Notes: generated by a model from the sequence alone, not told the origin. A DNA stretch of 11,209 nt from Stephanodiscus triporus (GCA_036939755.1 JALLAZ010000928.1:1-11209); one strand, 5' to 3'. Positions 1 through 8,500 are shown, numbered from the stretch's first letter. Numbers and translations: made by a program.

Positions 1-29
1 TTATGACGGGCGAAGCTAGCAAAAATCGG

Positions 30-68
30 GGAAGTCGTTAGGAAGTCGTTAGGAAGTCGTTAGGAAGT
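30..68. repeat. 11-bp tandem repeat, about 3.5 copies
   Basis: The unit GAAGTCGTTAG repeats head to tail from 31 (31-41, 42-52, 53-63) with a partial fourth copy to 68, and the copies are identical. It lies about 175 bp upstream of the glycerate kinase start. It is a minisatellite in the upstream flank. A regulatory role is possible but nothing in the sequence shows one. Confidence 0.9.
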
Positions 69-243
69 ATTTTTCTCAATCGTTACCGGACTCGTAGTAG
101 AAAAGGCGGGACGAGAAACACCGCACCAAGACGACTCGACTCGGCGAGGTGGGGTCGCGAGCGGGGACCTTCGAACGTCGGCCTGTGGGGATGGATGCGC
201 AGCCTTCGTTACGCTTCCATCGTACAGCCTCTGCCCCTGCGCG

Positions 244-2016
244 ATGACATTTCCTCTCGAGTCTCAACAACATCATCTATTCTGTAAACTATTATTTCTT
301 GCGATGATCGTCTCCAAAGTCGTAGTTGCGGCGGCGACAGCACCGACAACCGTAGCCCTCGCCTTCAAACTCGTTCCGTCGGCGTCGCGCTTCGCGCATC
401 CTCCCAGAAACATTCGAACGAGCAGCCACAACTCGATGAACGCTCGTGCGTCGTCGATGCAATTATCGCCACCGAGACTGTTCAAGAGGTGCAAATCGTC
501 CCTATCATGCTCGAGCGAAATGACAGAGAATGAAACGCAAATGATGAAAGACGCTTCGAGAATGGCGAGCGTGGCGATTCGAGCGGTGTACCCCGACGTG
601 GCCATTCGCGACCGATTGCGCGTAGAATGCGACGGGGATCGGCGAGAGCTCGTAGCACGAGCTGACAGGGGCGAAGGCACCCGCAAATTAGTCTACGATT
701 TGTCCGAATACGACAACATCAAGATCATATCTTTTGGGAAGGCGAGCGCAGCGATGGCATTGGCGACCGTGGACGTATTATCCGATTCTTCGTCTTGGTC
801 AAATATCCCAGCTCGAAGTTTGGATGGAGTCGTGATTATAAAAGATGATCATGCCACCGAGGATGAAATAAAAAAGCTGAACGAAAACAACATTCTTGTT
901 CGGTGTGCATCTCATCCAATTCCGGATGCTCGATCCGTTGCGGCGGCGACTGAAATCCTCGATCTGGCGTCGTCCTCGGATTCGAGAACGCTGATTGTGG
1001 TTTGCATTAGCGGGGGTGGGTCCGCCCTTTTCTGTTCGCCAAGGGACACTCTTACCTTGGACGATCTCATGGCTGTAAATCGTCGTCTGCTCGAATCCGG
1101 CATGCCGATCGAGCACATGAATGTCATTCGTAAACGACTGGAAAACGGAAAAGGTGGGAGACTGGCGGCCGCAGCACATCCAGCGACGGTACTTTCCTTG
1201 GTTCTGAGTGATATCATCGGAGATCCCTTGGATTTGATTGCTTCGGGACCAACAGTGCCCGATGATGGCAGTAGTTGGGATGATGCATGGAGGCTGGTTA
1301 ATTTGTATGGTTTGAATGCTGGCGGGGAACATGAATTACCAACGTCTGTCTTAGACTTGATTTTGATGGGAAAAGATGGCAAATTAGACGACACACCCAA
1401 GTCCTCCCATTCAGCCTTTTCCGCAATGGTCGCTCCCGACAACGAAGAACAGAAGTTATTCAGCGAGACAATCCTAGTGGGCAATAATGATGCAGCAGTT
1501 TTGGCTGCGGCAGAAGAAGCCGCAAAAATGGGATACAATCCAGTGATTTTGGGAACTTGTGTCGATGGCGAGGCCTCTAGTGTTGCAAGCTATTACATAT
1601 TCATGGCTGAGATGTTATCACGCCAAAGGAGCGATGCGCACGTCAAATATCCAATTGCATCTCTTCCCGTTGCGCTCATCGCTGGCGGAGAAACTGTCGT
1701 CACTTTGCCGCCGAGCTGCAAAGGAATAGGGGGTCGAAACCAAGAGCTTGCGCTCTCCGCTGCGATGAAAATGCAAAAGATTGGCTTGCGAGATGTAGTT
1801 TTGGCCAGCGTTGGCACTGACGGTACGGATGGACCAACTGACGCTGCTGGCGCAATTGTGTACGGTGGTCTTGTGAACGAAAACACGATTATTGATGCAA
1901 AGGAGGCGCTGAAAAATCATGACGCATACGGATTTTTCGAGGGTACGCAGTCTTTAATGATGACTGGCCCGACGGGTACAAACGTTGCAGACATATGTAT
2001 AACTCTTGTCAAGTGA
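244..2016 (+). CDS. GLYCTK: Glycerate kinase, MOFRL family (probably plastid-targeted)
   Basis: Phosphorylates D-glycerate with ATP; most characterised members of this class give 2-phosphoglycerate. The 590-residue protein has an N-terminal DUF4147-type domain (about 100-395) and a C-terminal MOFRL domain (about 405-590). Visible family motifs are FGKASAAMA (164-172, with the conserved Lys), SHPIPDA (223-229), SGGGSAL (256-262), RKRLENGKGGRLA (296-308), LSDIIGDPLDLIASGPT (321-337), GGET and GIGGRNQE (481-501), GTDGTDGPTDAAGA (524-537) and MTGPTGTN near the end (573-580). No key motif is missing. Residues 1-90 are extra to the bacterial family: a hydrophobic stretch (about 12-40) ends in ALA-Phe41 and is followed by about 50 residues rich in Ser and Arg with no acidic residue, as in diatom plastid presequences. 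The ATG at 304 (Met21) would also give a signal peptide, so the start is uncertain. Single exon, convergent with the next gene. Confidence 0.93.
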   Translation: MTFPLESQQHHLFCKLLFLAMIVSKVVVAAATAPTTVALAFKLVPSASRFAHPPRNIRTSSHNSMNARASSMQLSPPRLFKRCKSSLSCSSEMTENETQMMKDASRMASVAIRAVYPDVAIRDRLRVECDGDRRELVARADRGEGTRKLVYDLSEYDNIKIISFGKASAAMALATVDVLSDSSSWSNIPARSLDGVVIIKDDHATEDEIKKLNENNILVRCASHPIPDARSVAAATEILDLASSSDSRTLIVVCISGGGSALFCSPRDTLTLDDLMAVNRRLLESGMPIEHMNVIRKRLENGKGGRLAAAAHPATVLSLVLSDIIGDPLDLIASGPTVPDDGSSWDDAWRLVNLYGLNAGGEHELPTSVLDLILMGKDGKLDDTPKSSHSAFSAMVAPDNEEQKLFSETILVGNNDAAVLAAAEEAAKMGYNPVILGTCVDGEASSVASYYIFMAEMLSRQRSDAHVKYPIASLPVALIAGGETVVTLPPSCKGIGGRNQELALSAAMKMQKIGLRDVVLASVGTDGTDGPTDAAGAIVYGGLVNENTIIDAKEALKNHDAYGFFEGTQSLMMTGPTGTNVADICITLVK

Positions 2017-2238
2017 ATGATACACAATAATTCCGATCGCACATATGAAGAAAATGTACTGAAATGGAGGTCGTCAGAGTGATGAAAAAAGTGTAACTGA
2101 AACGTACGATAAAAATATTCCTTATCAGCAGTGTACTCAAAAGTTGGATACTTGTCCTTGTAAATGAGTCGTCTAGTATTGTTACCCATTATGGACGTGT
2201 ACCAATGTACCGGTACATATCTTGTCTCGATGTGTCTT
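2017..2238. other. Convergent intergenic spacer (shared 3' flanks)
   Basis: This 222-bp gap separates the stop of the glycerate kinase (+) from the stop of the RRM gene (-), so it must hold both 3' UTRs. I see no canonical AATAAA on either strand. The most structured part is the 14-bp palindrome listed separately. A frame on the minus strand stays open across it but has no supporting features. Confidence 0.7.
2205..2218. repeat. 14-bp perfect palindrome ATGTACCGGTACAT
   Basis: ATGTACC is followed directly by its reverse complement GGTACAT. It lies 21-34 nt past the stop of the RRM gene, in the convergent gap. It could form a small hairpin in the 3' UTR of either transcript or be a dimer binding site. 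No function is shown. Confidence 0.85.
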
Positions 2239-3021
2239 TCAAAAGCCCAGATCTCTTGTCCAATAGCCCATGCTGTTGCTTGGAGTGCGAAACCAGTGTA
2301 CTTCAAAGGGTTTGTTGTTCTCATCGCTGCGTACGTCGCCAATCTTAGGAATCATCCCATGGCTAATCCAACGGTAAGCTTCCGACGCCGTCTCAAAGTT
2401 TGGGAATTTCACTTGGCACGAGGACGGTTTCGAATACTCCTGATGATTTCCGTTTACATTGATCTCACTCCCGTTCAGACGGGGCACATTCATGTCATCC
2501 AACGCGATATGGATATGGTGAGGTTGGAGCAATTGAGCCAACTTATGCTCCAAATCAATCGAATACAGATCGGTTGGAATTTTTTCCACGTACAACGTGT
2601 CCATATCCCGAGGCCTGATACTTAACACGGGATGGCGACGTATGACGCACCCGAAGATGCACAATTCCTGACTCGTGGCAACACGATATCCCTCGTCGGT
2701 CTGGAAGCGAAGGATCCCATATACGGGAGTACGAGGACGCTGTAGGGATTGGGAATTGTTCTTCCGTAACTTCTTATCCCGACGACGTTCCCGGAGCTGT
2801 TTGTTCGTTATCGGACCCGGATCCAGATCGGGTCTGAGGTTGAATAGTTGTATCGAGTCCAATGGCCCGCATCGGGAATAGATTTCTTCTATCTCTTCCT
2901 CTGATACGTCGATAGGAAGATTGTTGATGAACACTAGCCTATCCTCTGACGGACTTTCAGCCTCTGTCTTTATCTCATACGATTCACTGGACGTGGGTGA
3001 CAAATCACCACTCTTTTCCAT
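2239..3021 (-). CDS. Two-RRM RNA-binding protein
   Basis: Predicted RNA-binding protein of 260 residues from the first ATG at 3021. The open frame extends 39 nt further upstream but contains no other ATG. Residues 28-137 read as an RRM: the RNP2-like strand LVFINNLP (29-36), helix SEEEIEEIYSRCG (40-52), then a long basic insertion (about 70-98, rich in Arg, Lys and Gln), then the RNP1-like strand VYGILRF (100-106). Residues 141-244 read as a second, weaker RRM: DTLYVEKIP (141-149), helix about 154-166, strand HIHIALDD (169-176), CQVKFPNFETASEAYRWI (202-219), and FEVHWF (239-244). The tail is MGYWTRDLGF. No specific RNA target can be named. It lies only 102 bp downstream of the stop of the next gene on the same strand, which leaves little room for a promoter; a candidate intron could make it the 3' part of that gene. 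The RRM call is reasonably firm, the gene boundary is not. Confidence 0.72.
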   Translation of the reverse strand: MEKSGDLSPTSSESYEIKTEAESPSEDRLVFINNLPIDVSEEEIEEIYSRCGPLDSIQLFNLRPDLDPGPITNKQLRERRRDKKLRKNNSQSLQRPRTPVYGILRFQTDEGYRVATSQELCIFGCVIRRHPVLSIRPRDMDTLYVEKIPTDLYSIDLEHKLAQLLQPHHIHIALDDMNVPRLNGSEINVNGNHQEYSKPSSCQVKFPNFETASEAYRWISHGMIPKIGDVRSDENNKPFEVHWFRTPSNSMGYWTRDLGF

Positions 3022-3050
3022 TCGGATTGCCGTAAATTTCAAATGAACGC

Positions 3051-3149
3051 CTGCGCGATGTTAGAGCACGGGAAGTCATGCAGAACGTCTTGAGCGCTCT
3101 GAGGAAATAGACAACGAAGAAAGTCATTCCCCCAGTGAAATATAATCAC
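3051..3149 (-). other. Candidate 99-nt intron joining the two genes at 2239-5055
   Basis: Reading the minus strand, ATAG|GTGATT at 3150/3149 can act as donor and GCGCAG|GC at 3051/3050 as acceptor, with a branch-point-like CTAAC about ten bases before the acceptor. Splicing joins codon 636 of the upstream gene (ATA G plus GC) in frame to GTT CAT TTG and on into the RRM frame, removing the TGA at 3124-3126. The result would be 905 residues (635 + Gly + 269). The length is similar to the firmer 121-nt intron in this window and both are phase 1. This is a consistent possibility, not a proven intron: GT and AG pairs that keep frame are not rare in 100 bp. Confidence 0.4.
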
Positions 3150-5055
3150 CTATCTGGGGCCTTCCTCGGCCCTTCATCTTATTCTTGGCCCCGATCTCGT
3201 CGTTTCTCAACCCGACTCGATGCAGTTCCGCCAAGGTTTCCTTCACTTCCTCTCGTTGCTCGTTCCGAGATTCAGCACTGTACGGTTTCTGTGCCTTCAG
3301 GAATTCGCTCACCAACAAGTCGGAGGACACATCGTAATCATCATCATCGCATTCATGTTCTATTCCTCCTCCGATGCCAGCGCCCTCCTTCGTGGTTTCG
3401 ACCGCGGATTCGTCGGATACTTCCCAGGACGCAAACTCGTGCTGCAATCCCATCATCATCTTGACAAATTCATCCCTCGCCTTGTCGTACTTCTTCTCCG
3501 TCGTGTTCAGCCGCCGATGTTTTTTACCGTCTACGCGCTCGGCCGCCGCTCCATCGGGACCGACGACGTCTGGATCTGCCGCGACAACCTTCTCCCCGGC
3601 CCCGACGTTCACGTAAAAAAAACTCGCCATATTCGCTGCCACCAGATGGGAATGACTATCCGAGCACTCCTTCAGGAACTTGCCGAGGGCCGGTATCCCT
3701 CGTTTCTTGTAATCGGCATTGGCCGCCGCCCTCGACGGGAGCAATTCGGGGAGGGGGGTCGCGCCAGACGACAGCCCACCATCGTCCTCAACGTACCATC
3801 CGCCCGCTTCCCCGTCGGGTCCGCGCGACGACGCATGCCCGGTGTATCCGCCGTCCTCCAACCTCGCGAATCTCTTCAGCCTCCCCATCAGCTTCTCGAA
3901 GTGGGGAGAGGGCATGGACGACGCCAGGACCTCGAGCACGTCCTCCGCCTCGGATCGCAATCGGTCCTCGTCCTTGCCTCGATGTAGTTCCCGCACCCTG
4001 TCCTCGTACCCGATCGATTTCGCCTGGGGCCTCCCGTTCCATTGAATCGGATGGAGGCGTACGCGGACCTCGCGTGCGTCCATGAGGACGTCGATGTGCT
4101 CCTCCCGTCGTCGTCGACGATTGCGATTGGGCGGGTACGTCGGATCAGTCTCGTGGGGTAGGAGGGGATCGTTCGTCATCGCGGGGAGGGATAGGAAACC
4201 ACCGCGATCGTCGGCCTCCCGACGTCGGGGGGGGCCATTCGGCCTGACGAGTCTCCCGCCCATGAAATACGCCCGCACGGTCCGTCGGATCCACGGATGT
4301 CCCCGCAACGTCCAGGTGTATTCAGACGACGACGACGCCGACGAAGCCGAAGCCGACGTCGATCCGACCGGCACCCCGTCGTCCGCGGCGGCGGCCCTCC
4401 CGAACATCTTGTCCAGCATCCCATCCAATGCCGCTGACTTCCCAGCCCAGGTGGCGCCCTCCCGCGTCGTCGCGTCGTTCGACTTCGACGATACGAATTC
4501 CGAGAGCCTCCTCGTAAGCTTGGTCAGCGTCCGAAGCTCCACGTGCGGCGCGATGGTATCGAAGAGTATGCGCGTCGTTAGAGAGCTCTGCTTCGGCAGG
4601 TGGCGATGATGGAGATGACGATGACGACGACCGCCGCCGTCGTCTTCGCCGTCGACGTCGACGGCGGCGGCGCGGCCCTCCCGCCCCTCTCGCGGCGTCC
4701 GTATTCGCGAAGACAGAGACGTCGCCGACGGCCCCTCGTCGTCGTCGTCGTCGTCGTCGTCGGATGATCCGACCCGAGCGGCGACGGGCGAGTACGCGTC
4801 GAGGGAGGGCGCCGATCGCGAAAAGAGGCCTCGGCGATGCTGCTGCCCCGGCGCGGATGATCCTAAGAAGTCGTCGTCAACCCGACGCCACACTACGCCG
4901 GCGTCGTTGCCACGCGGCGGACGATGACGACGGCGATCGCCAGGACGACGATGTTCGGGGACGGTCGCGGCGTGCCGGACGACCACCCCGCGCGAGATGA
5001 CGAGGCGGCAGTTCGACGACGGTCGAGCGACCCTTAACATCATCATCGCCGCCAT
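3124..5055 (-). CDS. Unrecognised GC-rich gene, predicted mitochondrial protein
   Basis: A 643-residue protein I cannot assign. The ATG at 5055 sits in a strong context (ACC ATG GCG). The first 33 residues have several Arg and no Asp or Glu, which fits a mitochondrial presequence. Residues 35-155 look disordered: Arg/His-rich runs, eight consecutive Asp (99-106), and a His/Arg cluster (143-152). Likely folded segments are about 157-190 (SLTTRILFDTIAP onward, helical), 246-272 (YTWTLRGHPWIRRTVRAYF onward), 320-405 (IDVLMDAREVRVRLHPIQW, then a long charged helix), 450-490 (KKRGIPALGKFLKECSDSH, then ANMASFFYVNVG) and 515-545. The C-terminus is acidic, then basic (GAKNKMKGRGRP). Base composition is far more GC-rich than the surroundings, with many GAC/GTC trinucleotides. 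It may be the 5' part of a longer gene including the RRM frame downstream. The open frame, start context and ordered segments argue that it is real. Confidence 0.7.
   Translation of the reverse strand: MAAMMMLRVARPSSNCRLVISRGVVVRHAATVPEHRRPGDRRRHRPPRGNDAGVVWRRVDDDFLGSSAPGQQHRRGLFSRSAPSLDAYSPVAARVGSSDDDDDDDDEGPSATSLSSRIRTPREGREGRAAAVDVDGEDDGGGRRHRHLHHRHLPKQSSLTTRILFDTIAPHVELRTLTKLTRRLSEFVSSKSNDATTREGATWAGKSAALDGMLDKMFGRAAAADDGVPVGSTSASASSASSSSEYTWTLRGHPWIRRTVRAYFMGGRLVRPNGPPRRREADDRGGFLSLPAMTNDPLLPHETDPTYPPNRNRRRRREEHIDVLMDAREVRVRLHPIQWNGRPQAKSIGYEDRVRELHRGKDEDRLRSEAEDVLEVLASSMPSPHFEKLMGRLKRFARLEDGGYTGHASSRGPDGEAGGWYVEDDGGLSSGATPLPELLPSRAAANADYKKRGIPALGKFLKECSDSHSHLVAANMASFFYVNVGAGEKVVAADPDVVGPDGAAAERVDGKKHRRLNTTEKKYDKARDEFVKMMMGLQHEFASWEVSDESAVETTKEGAGIGGGIEHECDDDDYDVSSDLLVSEFLKAQKPYSAESRNEQREEVKETLAELHRVGLRNDEIGAKNKMKGRGRPQIGDYISLGE
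4647..4666. repeat. 20-bp perfect palindrome inside the GC-rich gene
   Basis: A centre of two adjacent GTCGAC hexamers (4651-4662) is flanked by CGCC on the left and GGCG on the right, giving a perfect 20-bp palindrome. It encodes the Ala-Val-Asp-Val-Asp-Gly stretch (about 131-136). It probably follows from the GAC/GTC-rich composition of the gene, though it could form a stable hairpin. Confidence 0.85.
4736..4762. repeat. TCG/CGA trinucleotide microsatellite, nine units
   Basis: Nine uninterrupted TCG units on the plus strand read as GAC on the minus strand and encode the run of eight Asp at residues 99-106 of the GC-rich gene product. Such in-frame triplet repeats usually vary in length between alleles. 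Confidence 0.92.
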
Positions 5056-5563
5056 GGTATCGTTCGTTGCACGCTTCGTCCTTTGTGTGCGCGGAGAATG
5101 GAGAACCCCCCCGGCCCGCCCGCCTGTATTTTTCCGTGGTCCAGACGGAATGGGGGTCCCGCCAAAATGGGTGAAAGAAAATTCGGAAGGACGCCCACCT
5201 CTAGAGAGGGGAGCGTCGGGGGCTTGCCACTTGTAAAAGAGAAGGGATGTTAGTGAGGTTGGTGAGGTTCACAACGACGCGAATCACGAAGCCTTCAAAT
5301 AAACTGTTTATGCACTCCAAGCAACATCATCCAATAGAAAAGTCAACTAGACATTCAGATAAACTCCTCCTACTCAATCTTTATCGTAAAACAATAACTA
5401 TGTATTATGCATGCATGTTGTAAGTAATTCAACTGTACAACTGCCCCCGATGTTTTCTCCCTAGCTAAATCATTCGTCTAAGTCACTCTCTTTGTCAACA
5501 GATCATCATCTGGTGCATCTCGTGGCCTGGACAATGATTGCTTCGACGCGCTCCAAGCTCCCA
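5056..5563. other. Intergenic region: promoter of the GC-rich gene and 3' flank of the coiled-coil gene
   Basis: No gene is seen in these 508 bp. The part next to the start at 5055 is GC-rich and holds a hairpin (TTCCGT 5132-5137 and ACGGAA 5145-5150, 7-nt loop) and the E2F-like site listed separately. The part from about 5290 to 5563 is AT-richer and should contain the 3' UTR of the coiled-coil gene; a 10-bp palindrome ATGCATGCAT lies at 5407-5416. I see no canonical poly(A) signal on the minus strand. Confidence 0.7.
5157..5167 (-). promoter_or_regulatory. E2F-like site upstream of the GC-rich gene
   Basis: The minus strand reads TTTTGGCGGGA, matching the TTTSSCGS form of the E2F/DP binding site. 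It ends about 100 nt upstream of the start codon at 5055, a usual place for a promoter element. One match of this length can occur by chance in GC-rich DNA, so occupancy is not implied. Confidence 0.4.
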
Positions 5564-8500
5564 TCATCTCTGGACTCCAAGTTTAGCCTCGATGTCTGCC
5601 AAGAGTACATCCAGATCACGCCCGAGGTCACGAGATGTGACATTGTCATAAGCATTTACAGTGGAAATGAGGCCATGGTCGAATTCATCAGATGACATCT
5701 CGCCAGACGAGTGACGGCTTTTTGCCACAATCTCAATGATGTCCGCTCCTTCGGATTTGTTCGAAGCATGAATGTTTTGAGTGGACTGATCTTCTGATCT
5801 CCCAAGGGATGTGCTCTGCTCTATTTTCTGGAGGTGATGTTCCCTAGCATGCACAGTTACTTTTTCCGGATCGCGCGACGAGCATTTTTCCACATCTTCT
5901 TCCAATATCTCAGGGCTTATGCTCAACGAGGACTCTTGTCTTGCCTCTTCGTCCAAATCTTCTTTCACGTCTCCTTCCGACTCTCCTTGCATTCCATCTT
6001 TCAACTCTTCGCCATCCGATGAAACGCTCGTCATCATTTTCAACTTATCCTTGATTGCCTCTAACTCGTTTGTTGGCCTCTCAATGTTCGATTCTTCATC
6101 TTTAGCCACTTCGATGCCTTTCTCACGCTGATCGCACTGAGCGTCGGCTATGCTTTGGAGGATACCAACTTGATGTCGCAGCATTTGTATCGCCTCTTCG
6201 TATACCCCGATGTCTGCCTCATATTTCGACAGCTGTTTATTGTGTTCGTCGTTCACCTTGACGAATTGGTCCTCCAAAGTACTTATTTCATCGTTCATGT
6301 TCTTTTTAAGGGTCGCTTCCTTCTCTTTAAAGGTTTGAGCAAGTTGCCGCGCTTCATCTTGCAGTGTTTCAATTACAATCTGAGCATTGTCCAACTTGAA
6401 ACTCATTACCTGTTTTTCACTCTCTAACTGAGCTTTGAGGGACGCGACTTCGCTCTCAAGATCAGCATTTGATTGTAAAACACTGTTCAACTTTTCCTCG
6501 GCTCTGCTCATCTCTGCGTCAAAGCCTGTCAAGGCAGCAGCAATTTCCTCCCTACCTTGAATGTATGCATGTTCGTCCTCGTTGGATTTTAGTTTCAGTG
6601 CTTCTATTTCGCTCACTTTTTCCTCCAACGCTGCAGCCATTTCAGCTTTTTCGTGACATACTTTCCTGAGATCTGCTTCTAAATTTTGCGCTAGTCTATC
6701 TAACTCAGCTTTTTCGTGACATACTTTCCTGAGTTCTGCTTCTAAATTTTGCGCTAGTCTATCTAACTCGCGACCATTATGTAAGCTTTCTGCAAGGGAT
6801 TTTTCCACTTCTGCCTCACTCATCCTGGCAGCCTCCAAGTCCATCACCTGGTCCTCTATTTTGGCCACCAAGCTCTCTACTTTGCTCTCTAACAGCGAGT
6901 TGATTTCGGATATATTATCCACCTTGACCTTGAATTCCTGGCACTCTCTTTCTAGTTTCGTACATTCTGTCATTGACGCTTGTGACACCTGAACCTGCTC
7001 CTCAAACTTTGTTTCCAGTGCAGTAAGGTTTGTCTTCAGTGTCGAACACACTTCATTCGCTATCTGCAAATGTTGGGAGACGCGATCATTCTCGCTCTTC
7101 AGGTGTATGTTGTCTTCACCCCAGCGCTCTAGCTCACTTTTCAATTGCTTATTCTCTTGGGAGGCCCGATCAAGCTCTTCACCCAATAGGTCGAGCTTCT
7201 GCTGAAGTAAATCGGCACGCTCTCCCTCCAACTTTAGATGCTTATTCTCTTGGGAGGCCCGATCAAGGTCATCACCCAATTGGTCGAGCTTCTGCTGAAG
7301 TAAATCGGCACGCTCTCCCTCCAACGTTAGATGCTTCTCCATCTCCTGTTGCACGTTAATTAGGGCACTCTTGTTCTTCACCTCATTGTCGAGCTCATGT
7401 TGTAATGCAATAGCTCTTTCATTAATCAGACTCCACTGTTGTTGGGACATCTCATTTTCTTTACGACGTTCTTGCTCAACATATTGAAGTCTTTCTTCCA
7501 TTTCACGTAGCCTCACTTCCTTTTCACGCAGCCTCGTCTCCAAGCCTTGAGCAGAGACACACGTGGCTTCTAGAGTCTGGAGAGTAGAGGATAGCGTAGA
7601 CACCACCTCGTCTCGATTCTTTTCGACATGATGAAGTTTCTCTTTTTCCTGAGAAAGCTGATTTTGAGCCATATTCTTAGCCAGGTCGAACTCGCGTGAC
7701 TGAGCTTGTGCTTGTCTCAATTCATTCTGCAAGCGTGCCAGTTCCATATTGGAGGCCTCAATTTTTTGATTCATCTGAGCTTGCATCATGTCTGTCGAGG
7801 CTTTATTACTCTCTAATATACTTGCTAAAGAGATCTGTAATTCTTCCTTCTTCTTGGCAAAGGAATGCGCCATGTCGGCCTTCTTCTTAGCGAAAAGCGA
7901 GTCCCTCTCTTTCAACTGCGTGGCAAAGGAATATTCGGCGTCTATCGCTTTCTTGGTGTATTTTTCCTCCAACTTCTTTTCCGTTTCCGCTAGCCTCTTG
8001 GCGAAGGACGTTTCCATGTCATCTTTTTGCACTGCAAATGACTTGTCGATGGAGTTTTGAAGCTCCTTCTTGGTGCCCAAGATGACATCCGCGAAAGTTC
8101 CCCGCAGGCGTAGCATGGTTGATTTGAGCTCGGCTTCGTAGTGCTTTTTACGTGATAGTGCATTCGATTTCTTCTCGAGACTGGTGATATTTCTGCCTTG
8201 GCGAAGAAAATTCTCTTGCATCACGTTCGCTATAAGGAAACCGATATGGTGCATACACGAGGAGAGGATGGTTTGCAATTGTGGAAGAGTTCATGTGCAC
8301 AGCACACAATGCAAGCGATGCACACTCTATCTCACCTTCATAAACGGCCTTATTCGCAAGTGAGGCAGTCAACTCTGTTTCCAACTCGGACACAACAGAA
8401 TCGAACACTTTCCACATACCTCTCAAGGCAGTGATGCTGCCACGTCCATCGGTGTATAAGGAATCATCTACAGCCTTGATAGCCGCCATGTACGATGCAG

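Noticed and set aside
912..1538. 208-codon minus-strand frame inside the glycerate kinase
   Set aside because: The plus strand carries all the conserved kinase motifs here, so the antisense frame is a shadow.
1917..2342. 141-codon minus-strand frame overlapping the ends of the glycerate kinase and the RRM gene
   Set aside because: It starts at TTG, runs antisense into well-conserved glycerate kinase coding sequence, and the competing RRM frame ends with a coherent strand and tail. It could only matter as an alternative 3' exon, for which I see no clear splice pair.
3220..3987. 255-codon plus-strand frame antisense to the GC-rich gene
   Set aside because: Long antisense frames are expected in GC-rich triplet-laden DNA. 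The translation shows no domain-like segment, while the minus strand has the strong start context, presequence and longer frame.
5132..5150. Hairpin TTCCGT/ACGGAA read as a terminator
   Set aside because: The locus is eukaryotic and the stem is only 6 bp with no functional context, so it is mentioned only as local structure.
8148..8335. Continuation of the first coiled-coil exon past the donor to a stop at 8148
   Set aside because: The translation beyond the GTGAGA donor loses coiled-coil character and stops, whereas the 121-nt splice restores the long frame in phase.
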